Below, piece after piece: positions 6,975 to 16,900 of a stretch of DNA of 64,000 nucleotides. Both the position numbers and the translations under genes were made by a program. This DNA is from Lacticaseibacillus mingshuiensis (GTDB taxonomy: Bacteria; Bacillota; Bacilli; Lactobacillales; Lactobacillaceae), in contig NZ_BOLS01000014.1 in assembly GCF_016861785.1 (NCBI RefSeq), forward strand, positions 1 through 64,000, read 5' to 3'. The notes under the pieces were generated by a model. The model made no database searches, was not told where the DNA came from, and saw nothing but the letters and a program-made list of their open reading frames with translations. The number at the start of each line of letters is the position of its first letter. Position 1 is the stretch's first letter.

Positions 6975-9230
6975 ATGGCAGATACCGGATTAAGTGAACA
7001 AGAAGCGGCGGCCCGCCTGAAAGCGGATGGCCCAAACGAGGTCGCCGAGGCGCCTTATTCGTTTTGGCGTGCGGTGGCGACGCGGCTGTGGGAGCCATCC
7101 GCCTGGATCTTGGAGGCGGCGCTGGTCGTTGAGCTTCTGTTAGGCAAAACCGTGCAGGCCGGCTTCATCGTCTTGATGCTGCTATTTGCTGCGGTGAATG
7201 GCGCGATTCAGGCCGGGCGCGCGCATCGCGTCCTGGCAAGTCTCTCCCAGCAATTGACCCTTTCCGCGACCGTGATGCGCGATGGCAAGTGGGACGTGCG
7301 CCCGGCCCGCGAGCTTGTGCGTGGGGACCTCATCCGCCTGCGTCTCGGCGCGATCGTCCCGGCGGATGCCCAGCTCGCGGCAGGTGGTCCGATCCAGCTC
7401 GATGAAAGCAGCATCACCGGTGAATCCGAAGCGGTGACCCGGAGCCAACACGACCCTGTTTTCGCGGGCACCGCGGTTCTGACCGGCGATTGCTTGGCCA
7501 CGGTCACGGCGACGGGCGCCCAGAGTCGCAGTGGGAAAACGCAGACGCTGCTTGCGACAGCCAGCGCGCCTGGGCATCTCCAGCGCCTGCTCGGCCAGGT
7601 GATCAAGGATCTGGCGCTCGTCGACAGCGTGCTTGTCGTGATCTTGCTGGTCGCCGCCTTGGTGCGCGGGCAAAATTTGATCAGCCTCCTGCCGTTTTTG
7701 GCGATGCTGTTCATCGCGACCATCCCCATTGCGATGCCGTCGAGTTTTGCCGTCGCGAATTCAGTGGAGGCCAACGTCCTGAGCCACCAGCATATTTTGG
7801 TGAGCGACCTCGTCGGCATTCAGGAAGCCGCGGCGATGGATGTGCTCGTGGTCGACAAAACTGGGACGCTGACGGCCAACAAGACCGCGGTCCAGCAATT
7901 TCTCAACCTCAGCGCGCGGCCGGATGCCCAAGTTCGCCAGGCAGCCGCGCTGGCCTGTGATCCGATCGCGCCGAGCCCGCTTGAACAGGCCGTGCGCGAC
8001 TTTGCCGGACCGCTGCCGCAAACAGTGACCGATTTTTCCGCGTTTGACGCGACGCGCGGGTATTCCCAGGCGATCACCCCACTTGGCGTCGTCCGGCTCG
8101 GCGCCTTCGCCAAGCTTTCGTCGCTTGCGCAAAATACCTTCGAGCCCCCAGTCGCTGCGCTGAAAACAGGCCGCAGCCTCGCCGTGATGATCGACGATAC
8201 CTTGTGCGGCGTCTTCATTTTGGCCGACACGCTGCGCCCGGATAGCCAAGCGGCGGTGCAGGCGCTGCGAACCCGCGGCGTGCAGGTGATCATGCTGTCC
8301 GGCGATCACAAGGCCACCGCCCAGCAGATCGCCGGCGCGGTCGGCCTCGATGGCGCAGTCGCGCGGTTTACCGACCTGTCTGACACCGCCGATGTGACGG
8401 CGTTGGCCGGTATCGCCGAGGTGCGGCCGGAAGACAAGCTGACCATCGTCAAGCGGCTTCAAGCGGCCGGCCACATTGTCGGGATGACCGGCGATGGGGT
8501 CAATGACGCCCCTGCCCTGCGCCAAGCCGAGGTCGGCGTCGCGGTGGCCAATGCGGTGCCGCTCGCCAAGCGTGCCGCAAAAATCGTCCTGCTCACGCCC
8601 GGCCTGACGCCTTTGACCGCGATTCTCGATAGCGGCCACCGGGTGTACCAACGCATGCTGACTTGGACCATCACTAAATTATCGCGGACGGCTGAGCTGA
8701 CGATTCTCCTAACGCTGGGCGTTCTCCTGTTTGGCCGCGTGCCGCTTGCCCTCAACGCCATGGTGCTGGTCGCGATCTTGAACGACCTGGTCACCTTGGT
8801 GCTTGGCACGGATCGCACCACCATCACCCATCGCCCAGAAGTTTGGGGCCAGCGCCGCCTGTTGCGGACGGCCAGCGTGCTCGGCGCCGGCTGGACGGTA
8901 CTAGGGCTGGCCTTGTTGATCGGGTTGCACCTGGCTGGGGTCTCGGCTGGAGGCATGAGCACCCTGCTGTTCAACTATTTGATCGACAGTGCCATGCTGA
9001 CGATCTTGATCACCCGCACCGCCCGGCCATTTTGGCGCAGTGCGCCCAGCCTGGCAGTCGGGGTCGCGATCTCGGTGAACGTGATCCTGACAATTGGCCT
9101 GTCGCTGCTTGGCCTTGGCGTGACTTCCGTGTCGTGGCAGGCGCTCGGGGCCGTGCTGGCGCTGACCGTGGTGGCGGCCGTGCTTTTGGATGGATTGTAT
9201 CTGCGCATCAATCAGCGGCATCGCTCGTAG
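6975..9230 (+). CDS. P-type (P3A-like) cation-transporting ATPase
   Basis: This 751-residue P-type ATPase resembles the proton-pump-like P3A class. It shows the actuator motif SITGESEAV, the phosphorylation site VVDKTGTLT with Asp294, and the hinge GMTGDGVNDAPAL. TM4 reads IPIAMPSS, and further helices follow at the C-terminus. The ATG at 6975 lies 6 nt after GGAGGAG; an earlier TTG at 6960 would overlap that site. In Lactobacillus plantarum a pump of this type (MntA) has been linked to manganese and cadmium uptake. Its place beside a manganese ABC importer makes a metal substrate plausible, but proton export cannot be excluded. Confidence 0.85.
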   Translation: MADTGLSEQEAAARLKADGPNEVAEAPYSFWRAVATRLWEPSAWILEAALVVELLLGKTVQAGFIVLMLLFAAVNGAIQAGRAHRVLASLSQQLTLSATVMRDGKWDVRPARELVRGDLIRLRLGAIVPADAQLAAGGPIQLDESSITGESEAVTRSQHDPVFAGTAVLTGDCLATVTATGAQSRSGKTQTLLATASAPGHLQRLLGQVIKDLALVDSVLVVILLVAALVRGQNLISLLPFLAMLFIATIPIAMPSSFAVANSVEANVLSHQHILVSDLVGIQEAAAMDVLVVDKTGTLTANKTAVQQFLNLSARPDAQVRQAAALACDPIAPSPLEQAVRDFAGPLPQTVTDFSAFDATRGYSQAITPLGVVRLGAFAKLSSLAQNTFEPPVAALKTGRSLAVMIDDTLCGVFILADTLRPDSQAAVQALRTRGVQVIMLSGDHKATAQQIAGAVGLDGAVARFTDLSDTADVTALAGIAEVRPEDKLTIVKRLQAAGHIVGMTGDGVNDAPALRQAEVGVAVANAVPLAKRAAKIVLLTPGLTPLTAILDSGHRVYQRMLTWTITKLSRTAELTILLTLGVLLFGRVPLALNAMVLVAILNDLVTLVLGTDRTTITHRPEVWGQRRLLRTASVLGAGWTVLGLALLIGLHLAGVSAGGMSTLLFNYLIDSAMLTILITRTARPFWRSAPSLAVGVAISVNVILTIGLSLLGLGVTSVSWQALGAVLALTVVAAVLLDGLYLRINQRHRS

Positions 9231-9251
9231 TTCGCCTTGATTGCCCTCACT

Positions 9252-9290
9252 AGGACGTAAACCGAAAACGATCGGCTTGCGTCCTTTTTT
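9252..9290 (+). terminator. terminator after the P-type ATPase
   Basis: The stem AGGACG/CGTCCT (9252-9257 with 9280-9285) has an inner CCG/CGG pairing and is followed by TTTTTT. Confidence 0.9.
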
Positions 9291-9390
9291 GTGCCCCTGA
9301 AACCTCTGACCCGAGTCCTTTTCCCGTGGCCGCATCCCCCTGTTGCCCGTCATCGCCGCTGCATGAGAAGCCCTCTCATCATATTTTTCA

Positions 9391-9422
9391 TTGACGTCAA
9401 TCTTTGTTTAGGATAGCCTAAG
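9391..9422 (+). promoter_or_regulatory. promoter with DtxR/MntR-type operator
   Basis: TTGACG (9391-9396) lies 17 nt before TAGCCT (9414-9419). Across the -10 is the inverted repeat TTAGG-ATAG-CCTAA (9408-9421), the form recognised by DtxR-family metalloregulators such as MntR, SloR and ScaR. Repression of the importer when manganese is plentiful is the expected outcome. The regulator gene itself is not in the window. Confidence 0.7.
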
Positions 9423-9466
9423 TTCGGTAAAACGTACTCGTTACGTTTTGGAAGGGAGGTGATCTC

Positions 9467-10210
9467 ATTTTAGAAGCTCGTCAACTCAGCGTCAGTTATT
9501 CCCGCGGCCAGCCCGTGCTCCAGGCCGTGTCATTCACCCTGCCGGCCGGCTGCCTCGTTGGCATCATTGGTCCCAATGGCGCCGGCAAGTCCACGTTGAT
9601 CAAAGCGATGCTGTCGCTCATCCCCCATCGCGGCCGCACCCTTTTTGACCAGCAAGACTTGCACGCGGTGGCGCGCCATGTCGCGTATGTCCAGCAGAAA
9701 AGTGGCCTGGATCTGACGTTTCCGATCACGGTCCGCGAATGCGTGGCGCTTGGCCGCCAAGCTGACGCAAATGCGTTCGGTCATGTGCGCGGCGCAAAGG
9801 AAGCCGTCGCACAGGCTCTGGCGCAGGTCGGGATGGCCGATTTTGCGGCCCGGCCCTTGAGCCAGCTGTCTGGCGGCCAGCTCCAGCGTGTTTTGATCGC
9901 CAGGTGCCTCGTGCAAAACGCGCAACTGTTGGTACTCGACGAACCGTTTGTCGGCATCGATGTGCAAAGCGAGGCGGCGATCATGGCCGTGTTGCGCGCA
10001 CAAAAACGGGCCGGCAAAACGATCTTGATCGTGCACCACGACCTCAAGACCGTCCCCGATTATTTTGACTGGGTCGTGATGCTGAACCGCGCGCTGATCG
10101 CTGCCGGGCCGGTCGCGACCACCTTCACCCCTGACAATCTTGCGGCGACATACGGCCTGCCGCACCCCCCCGCGAAAGGAGCGCCCGATGCTTCAGCTAT
10201 TTTTCACTGA
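9467..10210 (+). CDS. mtsC: manganese/zinc-type ABC importer, ATP-binding protein
   Basis: This is the ATPase of a metal ABC importer, about 247 residues. It has Walker [10 protein letters not shown], signature LSGGQLQR, Walker [11 protein letters not shown] and the H-loop His in IVHHDLK. The first strand ([13 protein letters not shown]) requires a start near 9467, where the codon is ATT, placed 6 nt after a perfect GGGAGGT. No ATG, GTG or TTG occurs in frame between the upstream stop (9428) and GTG 9515, and starting at 9515 would remove the first strand. ATT initiation is therefore likely. Its 3' end overlaps the permease gene by 23 nt. The symbol follows the L. plantarum mtsCBA usage. Confidence 0.88.
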   Translation: MLEARQLSVSYSRGQPVLQAVSFTLPAGCLVGIIGPNGAGKSTLIKAMLSLIPHRGRTLFDQQDLHAVARHVAYVQQKSGLDLTFPITVRECVALGRQADANAFGHVRGAKEAVAQALAQVGMADFAARPLSQLSGGQLQRVLIARCLVQNAQLLVLDEPFVGIDVQSEAAIMAVLRAQKRAGKTILIVHHDLKTVPDYFDWVVMLNRALIAAGPVATTFTPDNLAATYGLPHPPAKGAPDASAIFH

Positions 10211-11036
10211 CCTGGCAGAATTTCATTTTCTGCAAAACGCTTTGATCACCGCGGTGGCAGTCGGCATTGTCGCCGGGGTGATCGGCAGTTTCATCATCTT
10301 GCGCGGGCTGTCCTTGATGGGCGACGCGATCTCGCATGCCGTGTTGCCCGGGGTCGCGCTGTCCTTCATGTTGCACATTCCGATGGTGATCGGCGCGGCC
10401 GCGTTCGGCATTTTGGCGGCGACCATCATCACGTTGATCAAGCAATTCAGCGCGATCAAAAGCGACACCGCGATCGGCATCACCTTCAGCACGTTTTTGG
10501 CGCTGGGCGTGATCTTGATCGGCCTGGTCCACACCACCACCAATCTCTTTCACATTTTATTTGGCAATGTTCTGGCCGTCCAAGATGGCGACCGCAACCT
10601 GACGCTGGGCATTGCCGCCGCGGTCCTGGTGCTGGTGGCCCTCTTTTTCAAGCGCCTGCGCCTGACGTCATTTGACCCCCTGATGGCGCAGGCGATGGGC
10701 ATTCGCACGAATTTTTACCATTTTCTATTGATGATCATGCTGACGCTGGTGGCCGTTGTGTCCATGCAAAGCGTCGGCACCATTTTGATCGTCGCCCTCT
10801 TGATCACGCCGGCCGCGACCTGCTACCTATTTGCGGACCGCCTGGTGGTGATGGTCATCGCCTCGGGCCTGCTCGGCGGCCTGATCTCGCTGGTCGGCTT
10901 AGTGTTCGGCTACACCCACAACATTGCAGTTGGTTCTTGTATCGTCATTCTCGGCGCGCTGGTCTTCGTCGTCTGTTTTCCATTTTCCAAAAAACAGCAC
11001 CTGATCACGCTCCCCCTTGGAGGAAAAAATGTTTAA
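10188..11036 (+). CDS. mtsB: manganese/zinc-type ABC importer, permease
   Basis: This 282-residue polytopic membrane protein belongs to the ABC-3 (ZnuB/MntB/PsaC) permease family. It has about eight hydrophobic segments, and the conserved [17 protein letters not shown] near the N-terminus contacts the ATPase. ATG 10188 follows AAAGGAG by 7 nt, and the start lies inside the ATPase gene. The 3' end overlaps the binding-protein gene by 8 nt. These overlaps indicate one translationally coupled operon under the MntR-type box upstream. Confidence 0.92.
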   Translation: MLQLFFTDLAEFHFLQNALITAVAVGIVAGVIGSFIILRGLSLMGDAISHAVLPGVALSFMLHIPMVIGAAAFGILAATIITLIKQFSAIKSDTAIGITFSTFLALGVILIGLVHTTTNLFHILFGNVLAVQDGDRNLTLGIAAAVLVLVALFFKRLRLTSFDPLMAQAMGIRTNFYHFLLMIMLTLVAVVSMQSVGTILIVALLITPAATCYLFADRLVVMVIASGLLGGLISLVGLVFGYTHNIAVGSCIVILGALVFVVCFPFSKKQHLITLPLGGKNV

Positions 11037-11988
11037 ATCAATGACCCGTCTCTTGCCCCTGACCGCCGCTGTGGCCGCCTTGATCGGCCTTGCCGCATGC
11101 GGCCATACCCAACCGAAAACATCTGAGGCCACCAAACCCATGCTGGCCAAGACAGTCTCAGTCGTCGCAACGGATACCATCATCGGCGACATCGCCAAAA
11201 ATATCGCCAAGGATAAGGCGACAATTCACGTCATCGTCCCAGTGGGCCAAGACCCCCATGAATACGACCCGAAACCAGCCGATGTGTCGGCCACGGGCAA
11301 AGCCGACGTGATCTTATACAACGGCATCAACTTGGAAAATGCGCCCGGCGCCTGGTTCACCAAGATGATGGCCAACGAAGGCCCCAAGGCACAAAAGAAG
11401 TCCTTTGCCGTCAGCGATGGCGTCGAGGTCATTCACCTGCAGGGCAAGCAGGAAGCCGCCAAGCTCGACCCGCATGCCTGGCTCAGCGTCGGCAACGGCA
11501 TTATTTACGCGCAGAACATCGCCAAGCACTTAAGCGATGCTGATCCGAAAAACGCGACGTTCTACAACAACAATATGGTGGCCTACACCACCAAGTTGGC
11601 AAAACTACATAAAGAGGCCCAGGCTAAATTTGACAAGATCCCGGCCGCGAAAAAACTGATCGTCACCAGTGAAGGCTGCTTCAAGTATTTTGGCAAGGCC
11701 TACAATATTCCGTCCGCTTATATCTGGGAGATCAACACGGAGGAAGAAGGCACCCCGGCGCAGATCTCGACTTTGGTCCGCAAGCTTAAAAAGACCAAGA
11801 CCCCGGCGCTGTTCGTCGAAAGTAGCGTCAATGGCAAGCCAATGGCCACCGTTGCCAAAGACACCGGCATTCCGATTCACGCCACCCTGTTCACTGACTC
11901 CATTGCCGCCCCAGGTCAACAAGGCGACAACTACTATGACATGATGAAGTGGAACCTGGATAAGATCGCGGAAGGGCTCTCGAAATGA
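11029..11988 (+). CDS. mtsA: manganese-binding lipoprotein (PsaA/SitA-like)
   Basis: This 319-residue cluster A-I metal-binding lipoprotein has a signal peptide ending in the lipobox LAAC (Cys24). The four metal ligands of PsaA-type proteins can be placed: His in GQDPHEYDP, His in KLDPHAWLS, Glu in [10 protein letters not shown] and Asp in LFTDS. The Glu at the third position and the segment [13 protein letters not shown] favour manganese over zinc, since zinc binders usually carry His there and a His-rich loop that is absent here. ATG 11029 follows GGAGG. It delivers the metal to the membrane permease. Confidence 0.93.
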   Translation: MFKSMTRLLPLTAAVAALIGLAACGHTQPKTSEATKPMLAKTVSVVATDTIIGDIAKNIAKDKATIHVIVPVGQDPHEYDPKPADVSATGKADVILYNGINLENAPGAWFTKMMANEGPKAQKKSFAVSDGVEVIHLQGKQEAAKLDPHAWLSVGNGIIYAQNIAKHLSDADPKNATFYNNNMVAYTTKLAKLHKEAQAKFDKIPAAKKLIVTSEGCFKYFGKAYNIPSAYIWEINTEEEGTPAQISTLVRKLKKTKTPALFVESSVNGKPMATVAKDTGIPIHATLFTDSIAAPGQQGDNYYDMMKWNLDKIAEGLSK

Positions 11989-12223
11989 GAGCTGGCCGCA
12001 TTTGGAACGATTGGGTGTCGTTTGCGTTGTTCCTGACTCGGGGCCGCTGACCGGGCTGAGGCCCCCACACGACGCACCCTTTTCAGTTGGGCTTCGCGCG
12101 GCAGGTCTGAAACAGCTGCCCATCCGCTACGAACCCATACGTTGTCGCATTCCCCCATGCCTCAACGCGTTGGTTCAGCACGCGGCGAAGTCATTGTGCT
12201 AGCTCCCCTGTTTTGGAACCAGA
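11989..12223 (-). repeat. degenerate copy of the hairpin repeat family
   Basis: No gene is apparent between the lipoprotein and dps. On the minus strand the right end of a repeat unit (CAGACCTGCCGCGCG, then AAGCCCAACT, 12085-12109) is followed by a new unit head (AGGGTGCG). That second unit folds with its own stem (GGGTG and TCGT against ACGA and CACCC, about 12012-12080, around a GGGGCC/GGCCCC core). The left arm of the first unit is missing. Confidence 0.6.
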
Positions 12224-12229
12224 TATAAT
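12224..12229 (+). promoter_or_regulatory. -10 element of dps
   Basis: A consensus TATAAT lies 26 nt before the dps start. No good -35 is present at the normal distance (TTGTGC is 24 nt upstream), so the promoter may depend on an activator or be an imperfect match. Confidence 0.5.
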
Positions 12230-12249
12230 AGAAGAAAAGGAGGATCACT

Positions 12250-12720
12250 ATGTCATATTCTCAAACCAAACTTGTTTTGAACCAGCTTGTCGCCGATCTC
12301 AGCGCGCTGGCAGTCCACGTGCATCAAGTGCACTGGTACATGCGCGGCCCGAATTTTCTGAAGCTGCATCCCCTGATGGACAAATACATGGATGAGCTCA
12401 ACGACCAGCTCGACGTCGTTTCCGAACGGCTGATCACGCTGGACGGCTCGCCATATGCCAGCCTCAAGGAATTCGCCGACCACACGACGATGGCCGATGA
12501 GCCCGGCGAATGGGGCGTGGCCACACCGGAGCGCCTGCGCGGCTTGGCGACGGCGTACAGCCGGCTGGCGGACACCTACCAGCGCGGCATCGACGTGAGC
12601 GGCGACGAACACGACGATGTGAGCCAAGATATCTTTATTGGCTTCAAGGGCGACATCGAAAAAAAGATCTGGATGCTGAAGGCCGAACTGAATGAAGCCC
12701 CTGGCATCGATCCAAGCTAA
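12250..12720 (+). CDS. dps: Dps-family ferritin-like protein
   Basis: This 156-residue protein of the Dps family forms dodecamers that oxidise and store iron and protect DNA from peroxide. The ferroxidase-site residues are visible in the first helix (VHVHQVHWYMRG, His and Trp-Tyr) and in the second (MDELNDQLDVVSERL, Asp and Glu). The AAAGGAGGA ribosome-binding site is 7 nt upstream of the ATG. It is a single-gene unit with its own -10 and a strong terminator. Its position after a manganese importer fits an oxidative-stress theme, but it is separately transcribed. Confidence 0.93.
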   Translation: MSYSQTKLVLNQLVADLSALAVHVHQVHWYMRGPNFLKLHPLMDKYMDELNDQLDVVSERLITLDGSPYASLKEFADHTTMADEPGEWGVATPERLRGLATAYSRLADTYQRGIDVSGDEHDDVSQDIFIGFKGDIEKKIWMLKAELNEAPGIDPS

Positions 12721-12736
12721 CCGAATGCACATAAAG

Positions 12737-12768
12737 AGGCGGCGAGCGTATGGCTCAGCCGCCTTTTT
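12737..12768 (+). terminator. terminator after dps
   Basis: The stem AGGCGGC/GCCGCCT (12737-12743 with 12758-12764) is followed by TTTTT. Confidence 0.9.
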
Positions 12769-12820
12769 GGGTGCCTTTCGTGGGGCCGCTCAACGGATCA
12801 GCGCGACCCCGCCTGATCGA

Positions 12821-13840
12821 TCAAAGCTCCTCTTGTTTTTCCTTGGCGATCTCCTCTTCAAGTGGCGATGGCGGCCCGATCAAGGTGGACCAGGCGGCCA
12901 GGCGTGCGCGCAAACTCGGCGTCGCTTGCGGGCCATTTTCCAGCTCGGCGGCTTCCTTGGCGTCCACCTCGTCGGCAAACACGCGCCGGTATTCCTGCAG
13001 CACCCGGCCGAGCTGCTGGACATAACCCCAGTGATGGACGAGTTGCGCCGCGTTCATTTTCGACAGCACAAACAGGCTCAGCGAGGCGTATTTTCGCACC
13101 GCGATCGGCGTTAGGGCTGGCTTGGCCTCGGCCACCTGCAGGTACATCGCACCGAGTTGGTGAATCGCCTCGAGGTCACTGCGCTTGAAGCCGGTGTGCA
13201 CCGTGCTGCCGAGGTTGATGCGGTACTGATAGACCGGCTCGTCGACAAAATTGATGCGGGAGACCCGCGGCAGGAGCTGACCGATCAAAAACGCGTCCTC
13301 CATCAGATTAAAATCCGCAACTGGCAGCGGCGGCTCAAACAGGTGGGCGGCAAACAACTTATCCCACAAGTAGCCGCGCATTTCCTTGTCCTCCAGCCAC
13401 AGCCGGTACATCTCATCGCCGGTCGCCGAGAATGTCGGGGCGTGAAAGGGGCGGCTAAATTTGGCCGCGGGGTTCCAGTACGCGTAATGATTGACCGCCG
13501 CGATGTCGGCCTCCCCGATCGCATTTTGCATGGTCGACAGCCAATTGGGCAACACCATGTCGTCGCTATCCATGAAGGTGATGTAGGCGCCGCGGGCCTG
13601 GTTCAATCCGACTTGGCGCGCGATCGCCTGACCGCGGTTGGGCACATGACTCACTTGCAGGCGCGCATCGGCCGTCGCGTAGGCATCGAGGATCCCCGGC
13701 GTTTCATCCGTCGAGCCATCGTCGATGAGCAGCGCTTCGAAATTGAGATAATCTTGGGCAAGCAAACTGTCCAGCGCCGCCTCAAGGTATTTTTGGGCGT
13801 TATAAACGGGCATGATCACCGAAAGCAACGGTTGTGTCAT
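12821..13840 (-). CDS. family 2 glycosyltransferase
   Basis: This 339-residue GT-A fold glycosyltransferase begins LLSVIMPVYNAQKYL. It has the nucleotide-binding DDGSTDET, the DxD-type motif DSDDMVLP and the later acceptor-side WDKLF and LMEDAFLIG segments. No membrane helices are seen, so it acts at the cytoplasmic face, likely on a cell-wall polysaccharide, teichoic acid or glycolipid precursor. ATG 13840 follows CGGAGG. It is not in an obvious polysaccharide cluster. A TATGCT near 13864 may be its -10. The sugar donor is unknown. Confidence 0.88.
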   Translation of the reverse strand: MTQPLLSVIMPVYNAQKYLEAALDSLLAQDYLNFEALLIDDGSTDETPGILDAYATADARLQVSHVPNRGQAIARQVGLNQARGAYITFMDSDDMVLPNWLSTMQNAIGEADIAAVNHYAYWNPAAKFSRPFHAPTFSATGDEMYRLWLEDKEMRGYLWDKLFAAHLFEPPLPVADFNLMEDAFLIGQLLPRVSRINFVDEPVYQYRINLGSTVHTGFKRSDLEAIHQLGAMYLQVAEAKPALTPIAVRKYASLSLFVLSKMNAAQLVHHWGYVQQLGRVLQEYRRVFADEVDAKEAAELENGPQATPSLRARLAAWSTLIGPPSPLEEEIAKEKQEEL

Positions 13841-13924
13841 AAGAGCCTCCGCGTTGATTTTAGCATAGCCGAGGGCTTTTCTGGGCCGCGAAGTCTTGGA
13901 AAAAGAGATTCTTACTGAACTAGC

Positions 13925-13961
13925 AAAAGCGCGCACCCCCATTTCAGGGATGCGCGCTTTT
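13925..13961. terminator. bidirectional terminator
   Basis: AAAAGCGCGCA (13925-13935) pairs with TGCGCGCTTTT (13951-13961). It can end transcription in either direction and lies just downstream of the ABC permease gene. Confidence 0.85.
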
Positions 13962-13979
13962 GGCGGACTTACGCTGAAC

Positions 13980-16900
13980 TCAATCGACCGACTTCAAAGC
14001 GGCCAGCATGTCCACATTTTTCAGGGTGCGACTGACGACCCAGCCGAGCGCCGCGGTGATCATGGCGATCAAGAGTGTCGGCCACAGGAAGCTCGTGCCG
14101 ACCAGCGCCGGGTTGAACATCACTTCATCGGGCGGCACCACGGCCAGGATGTAGCGGAACAGCACATCCCCGATGCCAAAGCCGACCAGAATGCCGATGC
14201 CCGTCAGCAAAATTGTCTCGCGATAAATATACATCGTGACCTCATTATCAAAGAAGCCGAGCACCTTGATCGTGGACAACTCACGGATCCGCTCCGACAC
14301 GTTGATGTTGGTCAGGTTGTAGAGAATCACGACCCCGAGCAGGCCAGCGACAATGATCAGGACCAGCATGATCTTGTTGAGAGATTTCACGATCGTGTCG
14401 ATCTGATTGGTCAGCGTCGTATTTTGCACGACACCCGCCGTTGCCGGCAAAGCCATGAACTTGGCTGCCTCTTTTTCAACATTCGCCTGACTGCGATCTT
14501 TGAGGATGACCAGCTCGCCATTGGTCGTGTAGTCCGTCGCGAATGCTTTTTCATAGGCGGTGCGGCTCATGATCATGAAGTGGCCCATGTACATTTCGGT
14601 AATGCCACTGATGGTCACGTGGCGCGTCACATCGCTGGCGTCCTTGAAGCTGATCGTATCGCCGACTTTGGCGCCGACCAGGTTGGCCAGCCGCTCCGAA
14701 ATGATGGCGCCGCTTGCCTTGAGTGGCAAAGTCGTTTGCGTTTTGCGGTTGCGGGTCTCGACATATTGATCAAATTTCGCGGTCGTCTGAGGGACGATCA
14801 GAGTGATGGCCTGACTGTCATTATTTTTCCCGGCGACCTTGCTGAGGGAGTCGTAGTGAATCGCCTTGGTGGATTTGATGGCGGCACTTTCCGTCTGCTT
14901 TGCGAATTCGCGACTGGCGGCCGAAGTCAGGTTGCTATTCTTGGCGACGATCATATCGTAATGGATGATGCCGCCGAATTGCGTCTGGCTCATGCCACCG
15001 ATCGATGCGCGGACGCTGTAGCCGGTCAGCAGCAGCGCCACCGCGCCGGCCACGCCGAAGATGGTCATCAGCATGCGCTTCTTGTAGCGAAAAATATTGC
15101 GCGCCGTCACTTTATGGGTGAAGCTCATATGATTCCACAGCGGCGTGATGCGCTCCAGGAAGATCTTGGACCCGGCGACCGGCGGCTTTGGCAAAAGCAG
15201 TTCCGCCGCATTCGCTGCCAGCTCGCCTTTCGCGCTGAGATAGGCTGGCAACACCGCAGATAGCAGGGCCAGCGCGATCGCCGCCAGTGTCACCCAAGGA
15301 TGAAAGGCCAGCGTGATGCGCGGCAAGGTAAAGCCATCGCTGTAGGCGTTGTATACGATCAGGGGGAGCAGCGTGTGGCCCGCCACCACGCCGATCAGCG
15401 TGCCGAGCATACTTGCGGCAAACCCGTACACGGTGAACTTGCGCGTGACGTCTTTTGGCTCGTAGCCCAGCGCCCGCAATGTTCCGGCGTTGATGCGCTC
15501 CTCGTCGACAAAACGGCCCATCGTGGTGAAGGTCACCAGCGCTGCCACGAAGTACAGGAAGATCGGGAACACGTTGGCCAGCGCATCGATGATGTCGGAA
15601 ACCGTGGTGTAGGTCTTGTACCCGATTCCGCCGGGCATCTCGCGGCGACTGTACGCGGTGTATGTCGGCAAAGCCAGCTGCTTGACCTGCTTCTTGGCGG
15701 CCGCAAGCTTGGTTTCACCTGATTTGATCTCCGCGCGGGCGGCTGGGGCCTGCTTGGCAAAATCGGCAGCGCCTTTCTTGTACGTCTGCTCTTTGCTTGC
15801 CAGCGTCTTTTTGGCGGCCGCCAGCTGGGCTTCGCCGCTTTGTTGTTGGGTGGCCAGCGTGGCCTTGCCCTTGGCCAACTCGGCTGTCTTCGCCTGACAG
15901 TCTTTAAGCCCCGCGTTGTACGTGGCCAAGTTCTTCTCATACAGCTGTTGGCTGGCCGCAAGCGTTTCGGCGCCTTGCGTGATCTGTGTTTGGGCAGTGG
16001 CCGCTTTGGCTTTGCCTTGCGTATACGCGGTGCGCTGGGTCTGGTAACGCGCCTCGCTGGCCTCGTATTGGTTCTGTTTTTGCGCGAGCTCAGACTTCGC
16101 GGCAGCCAGCTGCTTGGTGCCCGCCGCGAGCTGGGCCATGCCAGGGTCATAGGTGCCCGACTGGAAGGTGGCATAGGCCTGCTGGGTGGCGGTCAGTTTG
16201 GCTTGGGTCGCCTTGAGTTGCGCGGTCAATTGTGCCTGCTGAGCCGTGCTGAGGCCCGATTGCGCGAGCTGTTTTTCCAGCTGGGCGACGGCCGCCTGCA
16301 ATTGCGCGAGGCCGGTCTTGTATTGCGTGTTGGCAGCGGTCAGTTGCTGCTTTTTGCTGGTCAGGGTGGCCTGGGTCTTGGCGATCGTCTGCTGGCCGGT
16401 AGTTAATTGCTGCTTTGCAGCTTTGAGCTGGGCCGAGGCGTTGGTGAGCTGCTTTTGGGCCGTCGTGAGTTTTGCCTGGGCCGTCGCAAGTTCCGCGCGC
16501 TTGGCTGCCAGTTCTTGGGCACCGGCCTTGAGTTTTGTGTCGGCTGCGGCCAGCTGCTGCTTCGCAGCACTCAATTTGGCAGCCGCGGTTTTCAGTTGCG
16601 CGGCGCCGTCATCGAGTTTCTTTTGCGCCGCCGTCACCTGCGTGGTCAGCGCTTTTTGCTTGGCCGTCAGCTCCGCCTGGCCTGCATCGAGCTGGCGCCG
16701 GGCGGCTTGCAGCTTGGCCTGGGTATCGGTCAACTTTTTCGCCGCGGCATCGAGCTTAGCCTGATTGCTTGCGATCGTCTTATCCGCCTCAGTTTGAAGC
16801 TGCGCGAGGCGATTTTTCGGCTGGGTCTTCAGCGCCTTATCGATCGCGGTCTTGTGCGTCTGCAGGCGGCCCTTGTACGTGTTGCCATACGGATCGACGG

